Positions 8,847 through 17,023 of a stretch of 57,466 bases of DNA are shown here, piece after piece. Every line of letters starts with the position of its first letter. Within the stretch, counting starts at the first letter, position 1. Source of the DNA: an uncultured Mycoplasmatota bacterium (GTDB taxonomy: Bacteria; Bacillota_I; Bacilli_A; RF39; UBA660). The DNA lies in contig CAMMOI010000003.1 in assembly GCA_946498375.1 (NCBI GenBank), positions 1 through 57,466 on the forward strand, read 5' to 3'. The notes under the pieces are model-generated. The model was not told the origin of the DNA, searched no databases, and saw only the letters and a list, made by a program, of their open reading frames with translations. A program made the translations under genes and the position numbers.

Positions 8847-8942
8847 AGCGCTATTTTTTGCAGAATTTGAATTCTTAGCATTAGCATTATTTCTTGCAGA
8901 ATTTGAATTCTTAGCGCTGTTTTGATTTCTTGCATTACTCAT
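8811..8942 (-). CDS. 43-residue Asn/Ala/Lys/Ser-rich protein (gamma-SASP-like composition)
   Basis: A short gene with a perfect ribosome site (GGGAGG, seven to eight bases before ATG 8942) that ends at TAG 8811. The product is built almost only of N, A, K, S, Q and R in an imperfect repeat (for example NSAKNSNSARN), and has no hydrophobic residues after the first Met. This composition recalls gamma-type small acid-soluble spore proteins and other DNA- or RNA-coating peptides, but there is no diagnostic motif. It is convergent with the Xer gene. It was found by reading; it is too short for usual gene callers. Confidence 0.65.
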   Translation of the reverse strand: MSNARNQNSAKNSNSARNNANAKNSNSAKNSAKNQNSNQNKAR

Positions 8943-9051
8943 ATTTATTTACCTCCCACTATTATTATGGTAAAAACAATATCACTTATTCATATAAATA
9001 TTGGAAATATATGGTGAAATTTAAAGCAAAATCAATTATAAAATTCTTTTA

Positions 9052-9723
9052 CTAATAAGATTCTATGTATAAAGCCTTAGCGATATATGGAGTAATTTCA
9101 TTAATATCATACCAGCCAGAACTGTTATTGGCATTTTTTAAACCATTTGTATTAGATACATAGACCATATTATTATTATCAGTTGCAAGTAAAGCCATAT
9201 AATGCGATGTGCTTGTCCATCTATTTTCTTTTTTTTGACTCCAAAGACATATAATAATAGGTCTGTCACTTTTTAAATGCTCAATTATTGCTTCTGAGGA
9301 AAGATGTTGTAAATCAAAGTAAAAATCTGAGTTACTAATTCCATAATTATTAGATAGTTCATCAGATAGTTGCGTATAGTCCATAACCGGATAATACTTT
9401 TTTCTTAAAGCCTCTGGATTATAATCTAGATTATAACCACTTAATATAATTGATAATACAGTAATTCCACAACCAGTATCTTTCATTAGTCCATTCCAAT
9501 ATTCTTTTTCTGCCCATGAAGAGTTACCATTTTGTTTATATTCTTTGTAAGTCTTATTATTAAAAGTGGTAAAAGTAGTAAAATATCCATCTTTATTATC
9601 AACTGATTTTTGACCAATCCCTTTATAATTTTTATTATAATCTTGTTTTATTATAAAATTGTTATAAATATTACTAGTTAATAAATTATATAGACCTAGT
9701 CCCATTAAAAAATGTTTTATCAA
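9052..9723 (-). CDS. C39-family (papain-like) cysteine peptidase
   Basis: A 223-residue protein of the peptidase C39_2 type. The likely catalytic Cys is in DTGCGITVLSIILSGY, His in TSHYMALLAT and the third polar residue in YVSNTNGLKN. A hydrophobic stretch FLMGLGLYNLL near the N-terminus may be a poor signal or anchor. The only starts are TTG 9723 or ATG 9705, neither with a clear ribosome site, so the 5' end may have been cut by the same event that truncated the neighbouring kinase. It probably acts at the cell surface. Confidence 0.7.
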   Translation of the reverse strand: MIKHFLMGLGLYNLLTSNIYNNFIIKQDYNKNYKGIGQKSVDNKDGYFTTFTTFNNKTYKEYKQNGNSSWAEKEYWNGLMKDTGCGITVLSIILSGYNLDYNPEALRKKYYPVMDYTQLSDELSNNYGISNSDFYFDLQHLSSEAIIEHLKSDRPIIICLWSQKKENRWTSTSHYMALLATDNNNMVYVSNTNGLKNANNSSGWYDINEITPYIAKALYIESY

Positions 9724-9818
9724 ATATAGTAGCTAGATTAAATTATAATCTTTATGAGTGGATAGTTTTTAATCGAAATATTGTAATTATTATATATATT
9801 TTAATTGTTTTAGCTGTT

Positions 9819-10700
9819 ATGGTATATAAATTTATCTCTAAGTATGTCAATGCAATAAGTGAGGTTTATTTTGCACTTGATAAAATATTAAAAGCAGATA
9901 ATCAAGTAATTAAATTACCTAGTGAAGTAAGTATTTTTAGTGATAAATTAAATGAAATAAAATCAGACTATATTGTTGCTAAAAAAGAACAACAAGAATC
10001 AGAGGATAAGAAAAATGATCTAATTATGTATATGGCTCATGATTTAAAAAATCCGTTGACTTCTATTATAGGATATTTAACACTATTAAATGATGAGAAA
10101 AATATTAGAAAAAAGACTCAAGATAAATATATAAAGATTGCTCTTGATAAGGCATTAAGAGTAGAAGAATTAACTAATCAATTTTTTGATATAACAAGAT
10201 ATAATCTGCATTCCATGCCTCTTAATAAAACAGATATTAATCTTTCATATTTATTAAAACAGTTGGATGATGAGTACTATCCGATATATAAAAAACATCA
10301 ACTTAAAAGTAAATTATCTGTCTTAGATAAAGTTATTTTTAATGCTGATGGTGATAAATTAGCTAGGGCATTTGATAATCTTTTAAAAAATGCTATTAAT
10401 TATAGTATTAAAAATACAACAATATATATATCTTTATTAGAAAAAGATGATAAAATTTTGATTAGTTTTAAAAATAAAGGCGAAAAAATTCCAGAATATA
10501 AATTAAATAAAATATTCGAAAAATTTTACCGAGGAGATGATTCTAGAAAAAGTTCTACCGGTGGGGCAGGATTGGGTTTAGCAATAACCAAAGAAATTAT
10601 CGAGTTACACAATGGAGCAATAACAGTTAAAAATGATGATGAATTTATTGAATTTAATATTGAATTTAAAAAATATGTTTTAAAATCTATTAAAAGTTGA
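9819..10700 (+). CDS. VanS-like sensor histidine kinase, 5'-truncated
   Basis: A kinase with a dimerisation/phosphoacceptor helix (MYMAHDLKNPLTSIIGYL), an N-box (DNLLKNAINYS) and a G2-box (GGAGLGLAITKEI), closest in pattern to VanS. In-frame coding continues upstream to about 9711 without a stop and encodes the second membrane helix (IVIIIYILIVLAVMVY), but no ATG, GTG or TTG exists there and the first membrane helix and a response-regulator gene are missing. ATG 9819 lies inside the membrane helix and has no ribosome site. I read it as a truncated, probably inactive remnant of a VanRS-type pair. Confidence 0.75.
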   Translation: MVYKFISKYVNAISEVYFALDKILKADNQVIKLPSEVSIFSDKLNEIKSDYIVAKKEQQESEDKKNDLIMYMAHDLKNPLTSIIGYLTLLNDEKNIRKKTQDKYIKIALDKALRVEELTNQFFDITRYNLHSMPLNKTDINLSYLLKQLDDEYYPIYKKHQLKSKLSVLDKVIFNADGDKLARAFDNLLKNAINYSIKNTTIYISLLEKDDKILISFKNKGEKIPEYKLNKIFEKFYRGDDSRKSSTGGAGLGLAITKEIIELHNGAITVKNDDEFIEFNIEFKKYVLKSIKS

Positions 10701-10788
10701 ACGAATACAAAAGTAATGATACACTATTTAATGATATTAAAGATATATTAAATAAATTAAAGTAATAAAATAAATATAAGGAGGATAA

Positions 10789-13350
10789 ATGTTAGAACTT
10801 AAAAAAATAAGTAAAATATATGAAACAGATGATTTTAAACAAAAGGCCTTAGATAAGATTAGTATAAACTTTAGAGAAAATGAATTTGCTTCTATTTTGG
10901 GGCCAAGTGGTAGTGGAAAAACTACTCTTTTAAATATTATTGGGGGGTTAGATCAATATACTTCAGGGGATTTAATCATTAATGAAATAAGTACTAAAAA
11001 ATATAAAGATCGAGACTGGGATTCATACCGAAATCATAGAGTAGGTTTTGTTTTTCAAAGTTACAACCTGATACCTCATCAAACAGTTCTTTCAAATGTT
11101 GAGTTGGCTTTAACTTTAAGTGGCATATCAAAAACACAAAGGCGTAAAAAAGCCAAAAAAGCTTTAAAAAAAGTTGGTTTAGAAGATCACATGAGCAAAA
11201 AACCAAATCAACTATCAGGCGGGCAAATGCAAAGAGTAGCTATTGCCAGAGCTATTGTCAATGATCCAGATATTTTACTTGCTGATGAACCAACTGGAGC
11301 ATTAGATACTAAAACTAGTGTCCAAATTATGGATTTAATTAAAGAAATAGCTAAAGATAAATTAGTAATAATGGTTACTCATAATCCGGAATTAGCAAAA
11401 GAATACTCAACTCGTATTATCAAATTAAAAGATGGCAAAATTATAGATGATTCCAATCCGTATGATGGAAGTATAAATACATCTGAGCAAATAGAGACTA
11501 AAATCTTAAAGTCTAAAAAGACTTCAATGAATTTAAAAACCGCTTTATCGTTATCTTTAAATAATTTAATGACTAAAAAGGGAAGAACAATTCTAACTGC
11601 TTTTGCTGGTAGTATTGGAATTATTGGGATAGCTTTAATTCTTTCTTTATCAAGTGGGGTAAGTAATTATATTTCTAAAGTTCAAGAAGAAACTTTAACT
11701 TCTTATCCTTTAACGATTCAAAAAAGCTCTATAGATATTACCTCTGCTATAACAGAACAAAATGAACAAGTAAAAAAAGCTAAAGAAAGCCAAGAAAAGA
11801 ATAAAATATATTCTAACAATACAATTACTGATACATTATCTTTAATTAGCAGTAAAATAAGCTCTAATAATTTAGAAGAGTTTAAAAAATTTTTAGAAAG
11901 TGATAAAAGCAAAATAAATGATTATACGACTGCAATAAGTTATGATTATGATCTAAATTTACAATTATACAAAACAGATACTGAAGAAGTAGTGCAAGTA
12001 AATCCTAATACAGTATTAGAAAGTATTGGAATGCAAACAAATGAAAGTACTAATTTTATTTTTAATGATGTATTTACAGAAATGTTTGAAAATGAGGAAA
12101 TGAACAATAAAATGTATCAGCTTGTAAGTGGTAAAATGCCTCAAAATTATAATGAAGTTGTTTTATTAGTAGATGAAAATAATAGAATTAGTGATTATGT
12201 ATTATATGCCTTAGGTTTAAAAGATCAGAAAGAATTAGAAGATTTTTATGAAAAAATATCTAATGGGGAAGAAGTAGAAACTGAAGAAGTTAGTTTTGAT
12301 TATGATGAGTTAATTGGACTTTCATATAAGGTTTTATTAAATACTGATTACTATGAAAAAGAGCACGGAGTATGGGTAGATAAAAGTAAAGACACGGAGT
12401 ATTTAAAGAAAAAATTAGCTGAAAGTCAAGAGATTAAAATTGTAGGAATTGTAAAACCTAATGAAGATTGGTCTGGAGCAACATCTTCGATGGGAGGAAT
12501 TCTTTATACAAATGAATTAGAAAAACAAGTTATTAAACAAATTAATGATAGTCAAATCGTTAAAGAACAAAAAGAAAATCCTGATGTTAATGTAATTACT
12601 GGTTTAAAGTTTTCTAAAGAAGAATTTAGTGTTGATAGTTTAAGCAAAGAACAACAACGCTATTTACAATCCTTATCAGCAGAAGAACTGACAAATGTTA
12701 TATCTAATTATCAAGAACAAGCAAATTCTACTTATGACAGTATCTTAGCAACTTTAGGCGCAATTGATTTAGATAAACCATCGGCTATTAATATTTATGC
12801 TAAAGATTTTGAAGCAAAAGATGAAATTAAAAATATAATTGAAGACTATAATAATGAGCAAAAAGAAAATGATTTAGAAGAAAATGTTATTAACTATAAC
12901 GATATGGTCGGAATGCTTATGTCTTCAGTTACTAGTATTGTAGATATGATAAGCTATGTTTTAATGGGATTTGTATCAATATCATTAGTAGTTTCTAGTA
13001 TTATGATTGGAATTATTACCTACATTTCCGTTCTGGAAAGAACTAAAGAAATCGGCATTTTAAGAGCTATTGGGGCTAGTAAAAAAGATGTATCAAGAGT
13101 ATTTAATGCCGAAACCCTAATTATTGGTTTAACTGCTGGAGTAATCGGTATTTTAGTTACAATTATTTTAAATATACCAATTAATATAATTATTGAAAAT
13201 TTAGCTAAAGTAAGTAATTTAAGTAAATTACCAGTAGGAGGGGCGCTAATTTTAATCTTAATTAGTGTTATATTAACAATGATTGCCGGATTGATTCCAT
13301 CAAGAATTGCCAGCAAAAAAGATCCGGTAGATTCACTTAGAAGTGAATAA
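10789..13350 (+). CDS. MacB-type ABC transporter, fused ATPase and FtsX permease
   Basis: An 853-residue fusion. Residues 1-225 form the ATPase (Walker A GPSGSGKTT, signature LSGGQMQRV, Walker B ILLADEPTGALDT, switch His in VTHNPE). The rest has one N-terminal membrane helix (about residues 263-285), a large extracellular domain, and three C-terminal helices of the FtsX/MacB type ending in SRIASKKDPVDSLRSE. Such proteins are mechanotransmission transporters used in antimicrobial-peptide resistance or lipoprotein release. The ribosome site is AGGAGG. It lies just after the VanS-like kinase, whose regulator is lost, so its control may have changed. Confidence 0.88.
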   Translation: MLELKKISKIYETDDFKQKALDKISINFRENEFASILGPSGSGKTTLLNIIGGLDQYTSGDLIINEISTKKYKDRDWDSYRNHRVGFVFQSYNLIPHQTVLSNVELALTLSGISKTQRRKKAKKALKKVGLEDHMSKKPNQLSGGQMQRVAIARAIVNDPDILLADEPTGALDTKTSVQIMDLIKEIAKDKLVIMVTHNPELAKEYSTRIIKLKDGKIIDDSNPYDGSINTSEQIETKILKSKKTSMNLKTALSLSLNNLMTKKGRTILTAFAGSIGIIGIALILSLSSGVSNYISKVQEETLTSYPLTIQKSSIDITSAITEQNEQVKKAKESQEKNKIYSNNTITDTLSLISSKISSNNLEEFKKFLESDKSKINDYTTAISYDYDLNLQLYKTDTEEVVQVNPNTVLESIGMQTNESTNFIFNDVFTEMFENEEMNNKMYQLVSGKMPQNYNEVVLLVDENNRISDYVLYALGLKDQKELEDFYEKISNGEEVETEEVSFDYDELIGLSYKVLLNTDYYEKEHGVWVDKSKDTEYLKKKLAESQEIKIVGIVKPNEDWSGATSSMGGILYTNELEKQVIKQINDSQIVKEQKENPDVNVITGLKFSKEEFSVDSLSKEQQRYLQSLSAEELTNVISNYQEQANSTYDSILATLGAIDLDKPSAINIYAKDFEAKDEIKNIIEDYNNEQKENDLEENVINYNDMVGMLMSSVTSIVDMISYVLMGFVSISLVVSSIMIGIITYISVLERTKEIGILRAIGASKKDVSRVFNAETLIIGLTAGVIGILVTIILNIPINIIIENLAKVSNLSKLPVGGALILILISVILTMIAGLIPSRIASKKDPVDSLRSE

Positions 13351-13367
13351 AGTAAAGGAGAATGGAT

Positions 13368-13943
13368 ATGAAAAAAAATATTAAAACAACAGAAGCAATT
13401 TTTCCAATGCCAGTATTAATGATTGCAACTTATAATGATGATGAGACGATTGATGTCATGAATGCCGCTTGGGGAATGATGTTAGAAAAAGATTATATAG
13501 TATTAAATTTAACAGAAACTCATAAAACCGTAAAAAATATCAAAAAAAGAAAAGCATTTACTGTAAGTATTGCCGATGAAGATCATGTAGTAGAAGCAGA
13601 TTACTTTGGAGTAGTATCGGCAAATAATACAAAAGATAAATTTGGAAATAGTGGATTAACAGCTTCTAAATCTTCCTTAATAGATGCACCAATTATTAAT
13701 GAATTTCCAATTTGTATAGAATGTGAATTTGTAGAATATCAAGACGATAAATATGGGTGTGGCGTGATTGGTAAGATTATTAATGTAAGTGCTGAGGAAA
13801 AAGTAATGAATAATGATAAAGTGGATATTACAAAATTAAATGCGATTGCATTTGATCCATATACTCACGGATATTATAAAGTTACTGATCGTGTGGGAGA
13901 AGCTTTTAAAGATGGCTTAAAATTAAAAAATAGAAGAGATTAA
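13368..13943 (+). CDS. Flavin reductase-like FMN-binding protein
   Basis: A 191-residue protein of the flavin reductase-like, split-barrel FMN-binding family. The pattern MPVLMIATYNDDETIDVMNAAWGMM and the segment NLTETHKTVKNIKKRKAFTV, followed by VSANNTKDKFGNSGL, match the family. It probably uses NAD(P)H to reduce FMN or another substrate. I start at ATG 13368, which sits seven bases after AAAGGAG; ATG 13362 is too close. It is convergent with the TetR gene and only a few bases after the ABC gene. Confidence 0.85.
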   Translation: MKKNIKTTEAIFPMPVLMIATYNDDETIDVMNAAWGMMLEKDYIVLNLTETHKTVKNIKKRKAFTVSIADEDHVVEADYFGVVSANNTKDKFGNSGLTASKSSLIDAPIINEFPICIECEFVEYQDDKYGCGVIGKIINVSAEEKVMNNDKVDITKLNAIAFDPYTHGYYKVTDRVGEAFKDGLKLKNRRD

Positions 13944-13948
13944 CTCTT

Positions 13949-14485
13949 TTATTTTTTATTGCTATATTCACTCATTATAATCTGATACATTTCCTCAGGA
14001 GATTCTAAGCATCCGTTATCTAACCATTTTTTAATAATAGCATTAAATCCTGCTCTAAAAAATTCTATATGATAATCAATATATTGATCATTATAAAACT
14101 GTTGAGCTAAGTTTTTATCGTATTCAAAGTTTGCATTACTCGGTAGTACATTTGGATCGTTTTCTAATTTAAAATAAGTTTTAAAAAATAATTGATTGTC
14201 TTTAATTAATCGAAATATTTTAGAAAAATCATTAGAATTATATTTCTTCGTTCGCTCATCTTCATATAAATTACAAACATCTTGGACTAATCTAAGACGA
14301 ATTTTATCTGCTAAATCATAAATATCTAAATAGTTATTGTAAAAAGTTGTCCGATTTATGCCTGTAATTTTACAAATATCTGTAACAGTAATTTGACTAA
14401 GTTCTTTTTCTTGTAATAGGCTAACAAATGCTTTTTCTATTTTTTCTTGAGATTTTCTTTTGCGTTTGTTATTGACTACATTCAT
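13949..14485 (-). CDS. TetR/AcrR-family transcriptional regulator
   Basis: A 178-residue regulator. The N-terminal helix-turn-helix (SQITVTDICKITGINRTTFYNNYLDIYDLADKI is typical, split here around the recognition helix GINRTTFYNNY) is followed by a C-terminal ligand/dimer domain of the TetR_C type found in Firmicutes. The ribosome site is TGGAGG. It is divergent from the small-protein operon at 14606, with palindromes between the two genes, so it most likely represses that operon and itself. Confidence 0.88.
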   Translation of the reverse strand: MNVVNNKRKRKSQEKIEKAFVSLLQEKELSQITVTDICKITGINRTTFYNNYLDIYDLADKIRLRLVQDVCNLYEDERTKKYNSNDFSKIFRLIKDNQLFFKTYFKLENDPNVLPSNANFEYDKNLAQQFYNDQYIDYHIEFFRAGFNAIIKKWLDNGCLESPEEMYQIIMSEYSNKK

Positions 14486-14505
14486 AATATTTCCTCCATT
14501 AACTC

Positions 14506-14515
14506 AACAATTGTT
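14506..14515. promoter_or_regulatory. Candidate TetR operator next to the tetR start
   Basis: A perfect 10-bp palindrome, AACAATTGTT, sits about 20 bases upstream of the tetR ATG. It shares the CAACA half-site with the larger inverted repeat at 14571. Confidence 0.4.
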
Positions 14516-14521
14516 TAAAAA

Positions 14522-14548
14522 TTGATGATTGTTTTTAAATGCTATAAT
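14522..14548 (+). promoter_or_regulatory. Promoter of the TetR-linked small-protein operon
   Basis: TATAAT at 14543-14548 is preceded by TGC (extended -10). A weak TTGATG lies 15 bases upstream. Confidence 0.5.
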
Positions 14549-14570
14549 TATTATACTTTAATCGTAATAC

Positions 14571-14586
14571 ATCAACAAGTGTTGAT
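14571..14586. promoter_or_regulatory. Candidate TetR operator in the operon leader
   Basis: The perfect inverted repeat ATCAACAAGTGTTGAT is placed between the -10 at 14543 and the ribosome site at 14591. A bound repressor would block the start of transcription. Confidence 0.5.
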
Positions 14587-14605
14587 TTTAAAAGGAGGTG
14601 AAAAT

Positions 14606-14845
14606 ATGGCAAAATCAAAATTAGTAAAAGCCAATGAAAAAATAGCCGAAAATGTTACTACTGGTTTTAAAAAAATGAGCGATGGGGTAGTAAATGGTTT
14701 TAATAAAATGAGTGATGCTGTAGTAGGTGGTTATACCAAAATAGAAGATAAGTTTGTAGATGAATTTTTAACAAAAGATGGTGAAACCGTTAGTGAAGCA
14801 AAAAAAAGATTAAAACAAGAAGCAGAAAATAGAAAAAATAAGTAG
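14606..14845 (+). CDS. 79-residue amphipathic repeat protein next to TetR
   Basis: A small charged protein with imperfect repeats of the form GFKKMSDGVVNGFNKMSD and a GGYTKIEDKFVDEFL segment, probably a chain of amphipathic helices. There is no signal peptide. I chose ATG 14606 because AAAGGAGGTGA precedes it. Similar small proteins occur beside TetR genes in many Firmicutes, but I know no assigned function. It is first in an operon with the broken membrane-protein gene at 14856. Confidence 0.75.
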   Translation: MAKSKLVKANEKIAENVTTGFKKMSDGVVNGFNKMSDAVVGGYTKIEDKFVDEFLTKDGETVSEAKKRLKQEAENRKNK

Positions 14846-14855
14846 GGAGAATAAT

Positions 14856-15247
14856 ATGAAAAAGGAAACATTATTAGAAATTATTTTAGGAACTATTGGT
14901 GGTTTAGTTTTTGCAATAGGAATGTGTATGTGTTTAATTTTAGAATGGGAATTATTTAATGTTGGCGTAGTAATAGCCACTCTTGGATTTATAATTTTAC
15001 TTTGTATTATTCCAATATATAGAAAATCTCGTCCCAAAAAGGCATCAAAACCAATCAATTGGGGATTTGTTTTAGCTTGGATAATCGGAATAATTGGGCC
15101 TTAATTATGGGATTTGGTATGAGTAAAACAATGATTGATACTGCAACACAAAAAGACATGTTATTTGGAATTATTACAGGTGTCATTGGGCTTGTTATTT
15201 GTGTATTAGATTATCCAATCTACTCTTATTTAAAGAAAAATAAATAA
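14856..15247 (+). pseudogene. Small membrane protein split by a frameshift
   Basis: Two overlapping frames together give one sensible four-helix membrane protein. The first frame runs 14856-15104 and ends WIIGIIGP-stop. The second continues with ALIMGFGMSKTMIDTATQ to 15247. Adding one G to the GGG run near 15097 (giving GGGGCC) restores a single frame. This is either a real one-base deletion, slippage, or an assembly error. The ribosome site (AGGGAG) and the operon context after the 79-residue gene point to an originally intact gene. Confidence 0.75.
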
Positions 15248-15272
15248 TGAAAAGAATTTCTTTTCATTTTTG
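15247..15272 (+). terminator. Terminator of the TetR-linked operon
   Basis: ATGAAAAGA (15247-15255) pairs with TCTTTTCAT (15259-15267) and a T run follows. Confidence 0.7.
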
Positions 15273-15341
15273 TTACGTAGAAAAATATTTGATTAGATGG
15301 TAAAATAACAATAGGCTATATAATGAATTAGGAGGCAGAAA

Positions 15342-16202
15342 ATGAAAAAGATTTTCTTTCCCCATAAAATAATTGGGGTTATTTTATTTAATCTTAGTGT
15401 GTTCTTATTAATATATGTATTTGCCTTTCATCTAGAAAACACGTTTATTGCTTATATTGCTTATATTTTATCTACTTACTCATTAATTATTTTTTGTATT
15501 TGGTTTTATAAAGCTTGCCAATTTGGAAACGAATTTATTAAAAATAATAGCAGGATATATAATTTTTATGATCAGCATAGAATTCACATTACAAAATGGA
15601 CATTAAATATTTCATTTTGTATAAATTTGATATATGGTATCTTTAAATTAGTTACAGGTATATATTATAGATCGGCTTGGTTTATTACATTTGCAATATA
15701 TTATCTATTATTATGTTTTATAAAAGCTACTTTAGCTACTAGTTTTAAAAAGAAGTTATCTAAAAATAATCTTATAAAAGAATATCAAAATTTAAAAACT
15801 ACAGGTATTATATTGCTTTTATTAGATATAATCTTAACTGGGATGATTATTTTAATCGTTCATCAAAATAAAACATTTATTTATCCTGGTAACCTTATTT
15901 ATATAGTAGCAATGTATGATTTTTATTTAATTATTACAGCTTTTATAAATGTTTTTAAACATCGTAAAAATAGTAGCCCTAATATGTTAGCTACAAAATG
16001 TGTTAGTTTGACTGTAGCAATGATATCAATGATTTCTCTAGAAGTAGCAATGATATATCAATTTGGTGCTAATGATAATAATTTTAAACTAACAATGGTA
16101 TTAATTACTGGGATTGCTGTTACTTTAATTAATTCTTTTATGGCCATAATGATGATATTTAACGCCCATAAAAATTTAAAAACAAAATTAAGTAGTAAGT
16201 GA
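15342..16202 (+). CDS. Polytopic membrane protein of unknown function
   Basis: A 286-residue protein with about seven to eight hydrophobic segments spread over the whole length and short charged loops (for example QHRIHITKW and KHRKNSSPN). I do not recognise a named family. The start follows an AGGAGG ribosome site and a TATAAT lies at 15319. It stands alone between two terminators, beside loci for ABC transporters and regulators, so a role in the envelope is plausible but unproven. Confidence 0.7.
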   Translation: MKKIFFPHKIIGVILFNLSVFLLIYVFAFHLENTFIAYIAYILSTYSLIIFCIWFYKACQFGNEFIKNNSRIYNFYDQHRIHITKWTLNISFCINLIYGIFKLVTGIYYRSAWFITFAIYYLLLCFIKATLATSFKKKLSKNNLIKEYQNLKTTGIILLLLDIILTGMIILIVHQNKTFIYPGNLIYIVAMYDFYLIITAFINVFKHRKNSSPNMLATKCVSLTVAMISMISLEVAMIYQFGANDNNFKLTMVLITGIAVTLINSFMAIMMIFNAHKNLKTKLSSK

Positions 16203-16253
16203 TATGTTCATGAAAGAAATAATAAATAAAATTACAATTACTGTATTAAGTAA

Positions 16254-16285
16254 AAAAGGTCAATTTAGCATTGATCTTTTTTTTA
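16254..16285 (+). terminator. Intrinsic terminator
   Basis: AAAGGTCAAT pairs with ATTGATCTTT (one G-T pair) around TTAGC, then eight T residues. Confidence 0.75.
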
Positions 16286-16292
16286 TTTAAAA

Positions 16293-16325
16293 GTCACTTA
16301 CATGTCACTTAGAGCAACTTATAAT
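16293..16325 (+). promoter_or_regulatory. Promoter with a direct repeat for a response regulator
   Basis: GTCACTTA occurs at 16293-16300 and again at 16304-16311, 11 bases apart (one helical turn). TATAAT lies at 16320-16325 and the weak -35 (CTTACA, 16297-16302) is inside the repeats. Tandem repeats in 11-base phase are the usual target of OmpR-type regulators, and one is encoded downstream at 19705. Confidence 0.65.
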
Positions 16326-16349
16326 GTAATTACAAAAGGAGGAGTTAAT

Positions 16350-17021
16350 ATGGAAATATTAAGAGTAGAAAATCTTTCTAAAATATATGGTAAAGGAGAA
16401 AATAAAGTTGTTGCTTTAGATAATGTATCTTTTACTGTAAGAAAAGGAGAATTTGTAGCAATCGTTGGAGCCAGTGGTTCGGGTAAATCGACTTTATTAC
16501 ATTTAATTGGAGGGGTTGATCGACCAACGAGCGGGAAAGTATTTATTAATGGTCAAAATATTTATGAAATGGATGATGATAAACTAGCCATTTTTCGAAG
16601 AAGACAAATCGGCTTAATTTATCAGTTTTATAATTTAATTCCCATTTTAAATGTTGAAGAAAATATCACTTTACCATTAGAATTAGATAATCGTAAGGTT
16701 GATCAAAACAATTTAGCCCAGTTATTAAAATTGTTAGGTTTAGAACTCAGAAAACACCACTTACCTAATGAATTATCTGGAGGCCAACAACAAAGAGTTT
16801 CAATTGGAAGAGCTTTAATTACTAATCCTTCAGTAATTCTGGCCGATGAGCCCACCGGTAATTTAGATTCTAAAGCTAGTGATGAAATAGTTTATCTGCT
16901 TAAAAAATCTAATAAAGAGTATAAGCAAACAGTAATCATGATTACTCATAATATGGAAATAGCCAAAATGGCTGATCGAATAATTAAAATAGAAGATGGA
17001 AAAATTGTTAAGGAGGATTAA
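16350..17021 (+). CDS. ABC transporter ATPase (MacB/BceA type)
   Basis: A 223-residue ATPase. Walker A is GASGSGKST, the Q-loop is YQFYNLIP, the signature is LSGGQQQRVSIGRAL, Walker B is VILADEPTGNLDS and the switch His is in MITHNME. I chose ATG 16350, eight bases after AAAGGAGG; an upstream in-frame start at 16302 lies inside the promoter. It pairs with the FtsX permease two bases downstream and with the response regulator and kinase, forming a peptide-antibiotic sensing and detoxification set. Confidence 0.9.
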   Translation: MEILRVENLSKIYGKGENKVVALDNVSFTVRKGEFVAIVGASGSGKSTLLHLIGGVDRPTSGKVFINGQNIYEMDDDKLAIFRRRQIGLIYQFYNLIPILNVEENITLPLELDNRKVDQNNLAQLLKLLGLELRKHHLPNELSGGQQQRVSIGRALITNPSVILADEPTGNLDSKASDEIVYLLKKSNKEYKQTVIMITHNMEIAKMADRIIKIEDGKIVKED

Positions 17022-17023
17022 AT

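Noticed and set aside
8811-8942. Simple DNA repeat or CRISPR-like array
   Set aside because: The repetition is at protein level with one clean frame and a ribosome site, and there are no regular spacers. No CRISPR array was seen anywhere in the window.
10701-10788. 23-codon TTG-start ORF between the kinase and the MacB-type gene
   Set aside because: It is short, Asn/Lys/Asp-rich and without a ribosome site; perhaps a gene remnant, but there is no support.
13020-13316. Minus-strand 98-residue ORF
   Set aside because: It is antisense to the conserved FtsX end of the ABC protein, with no ribosome site.
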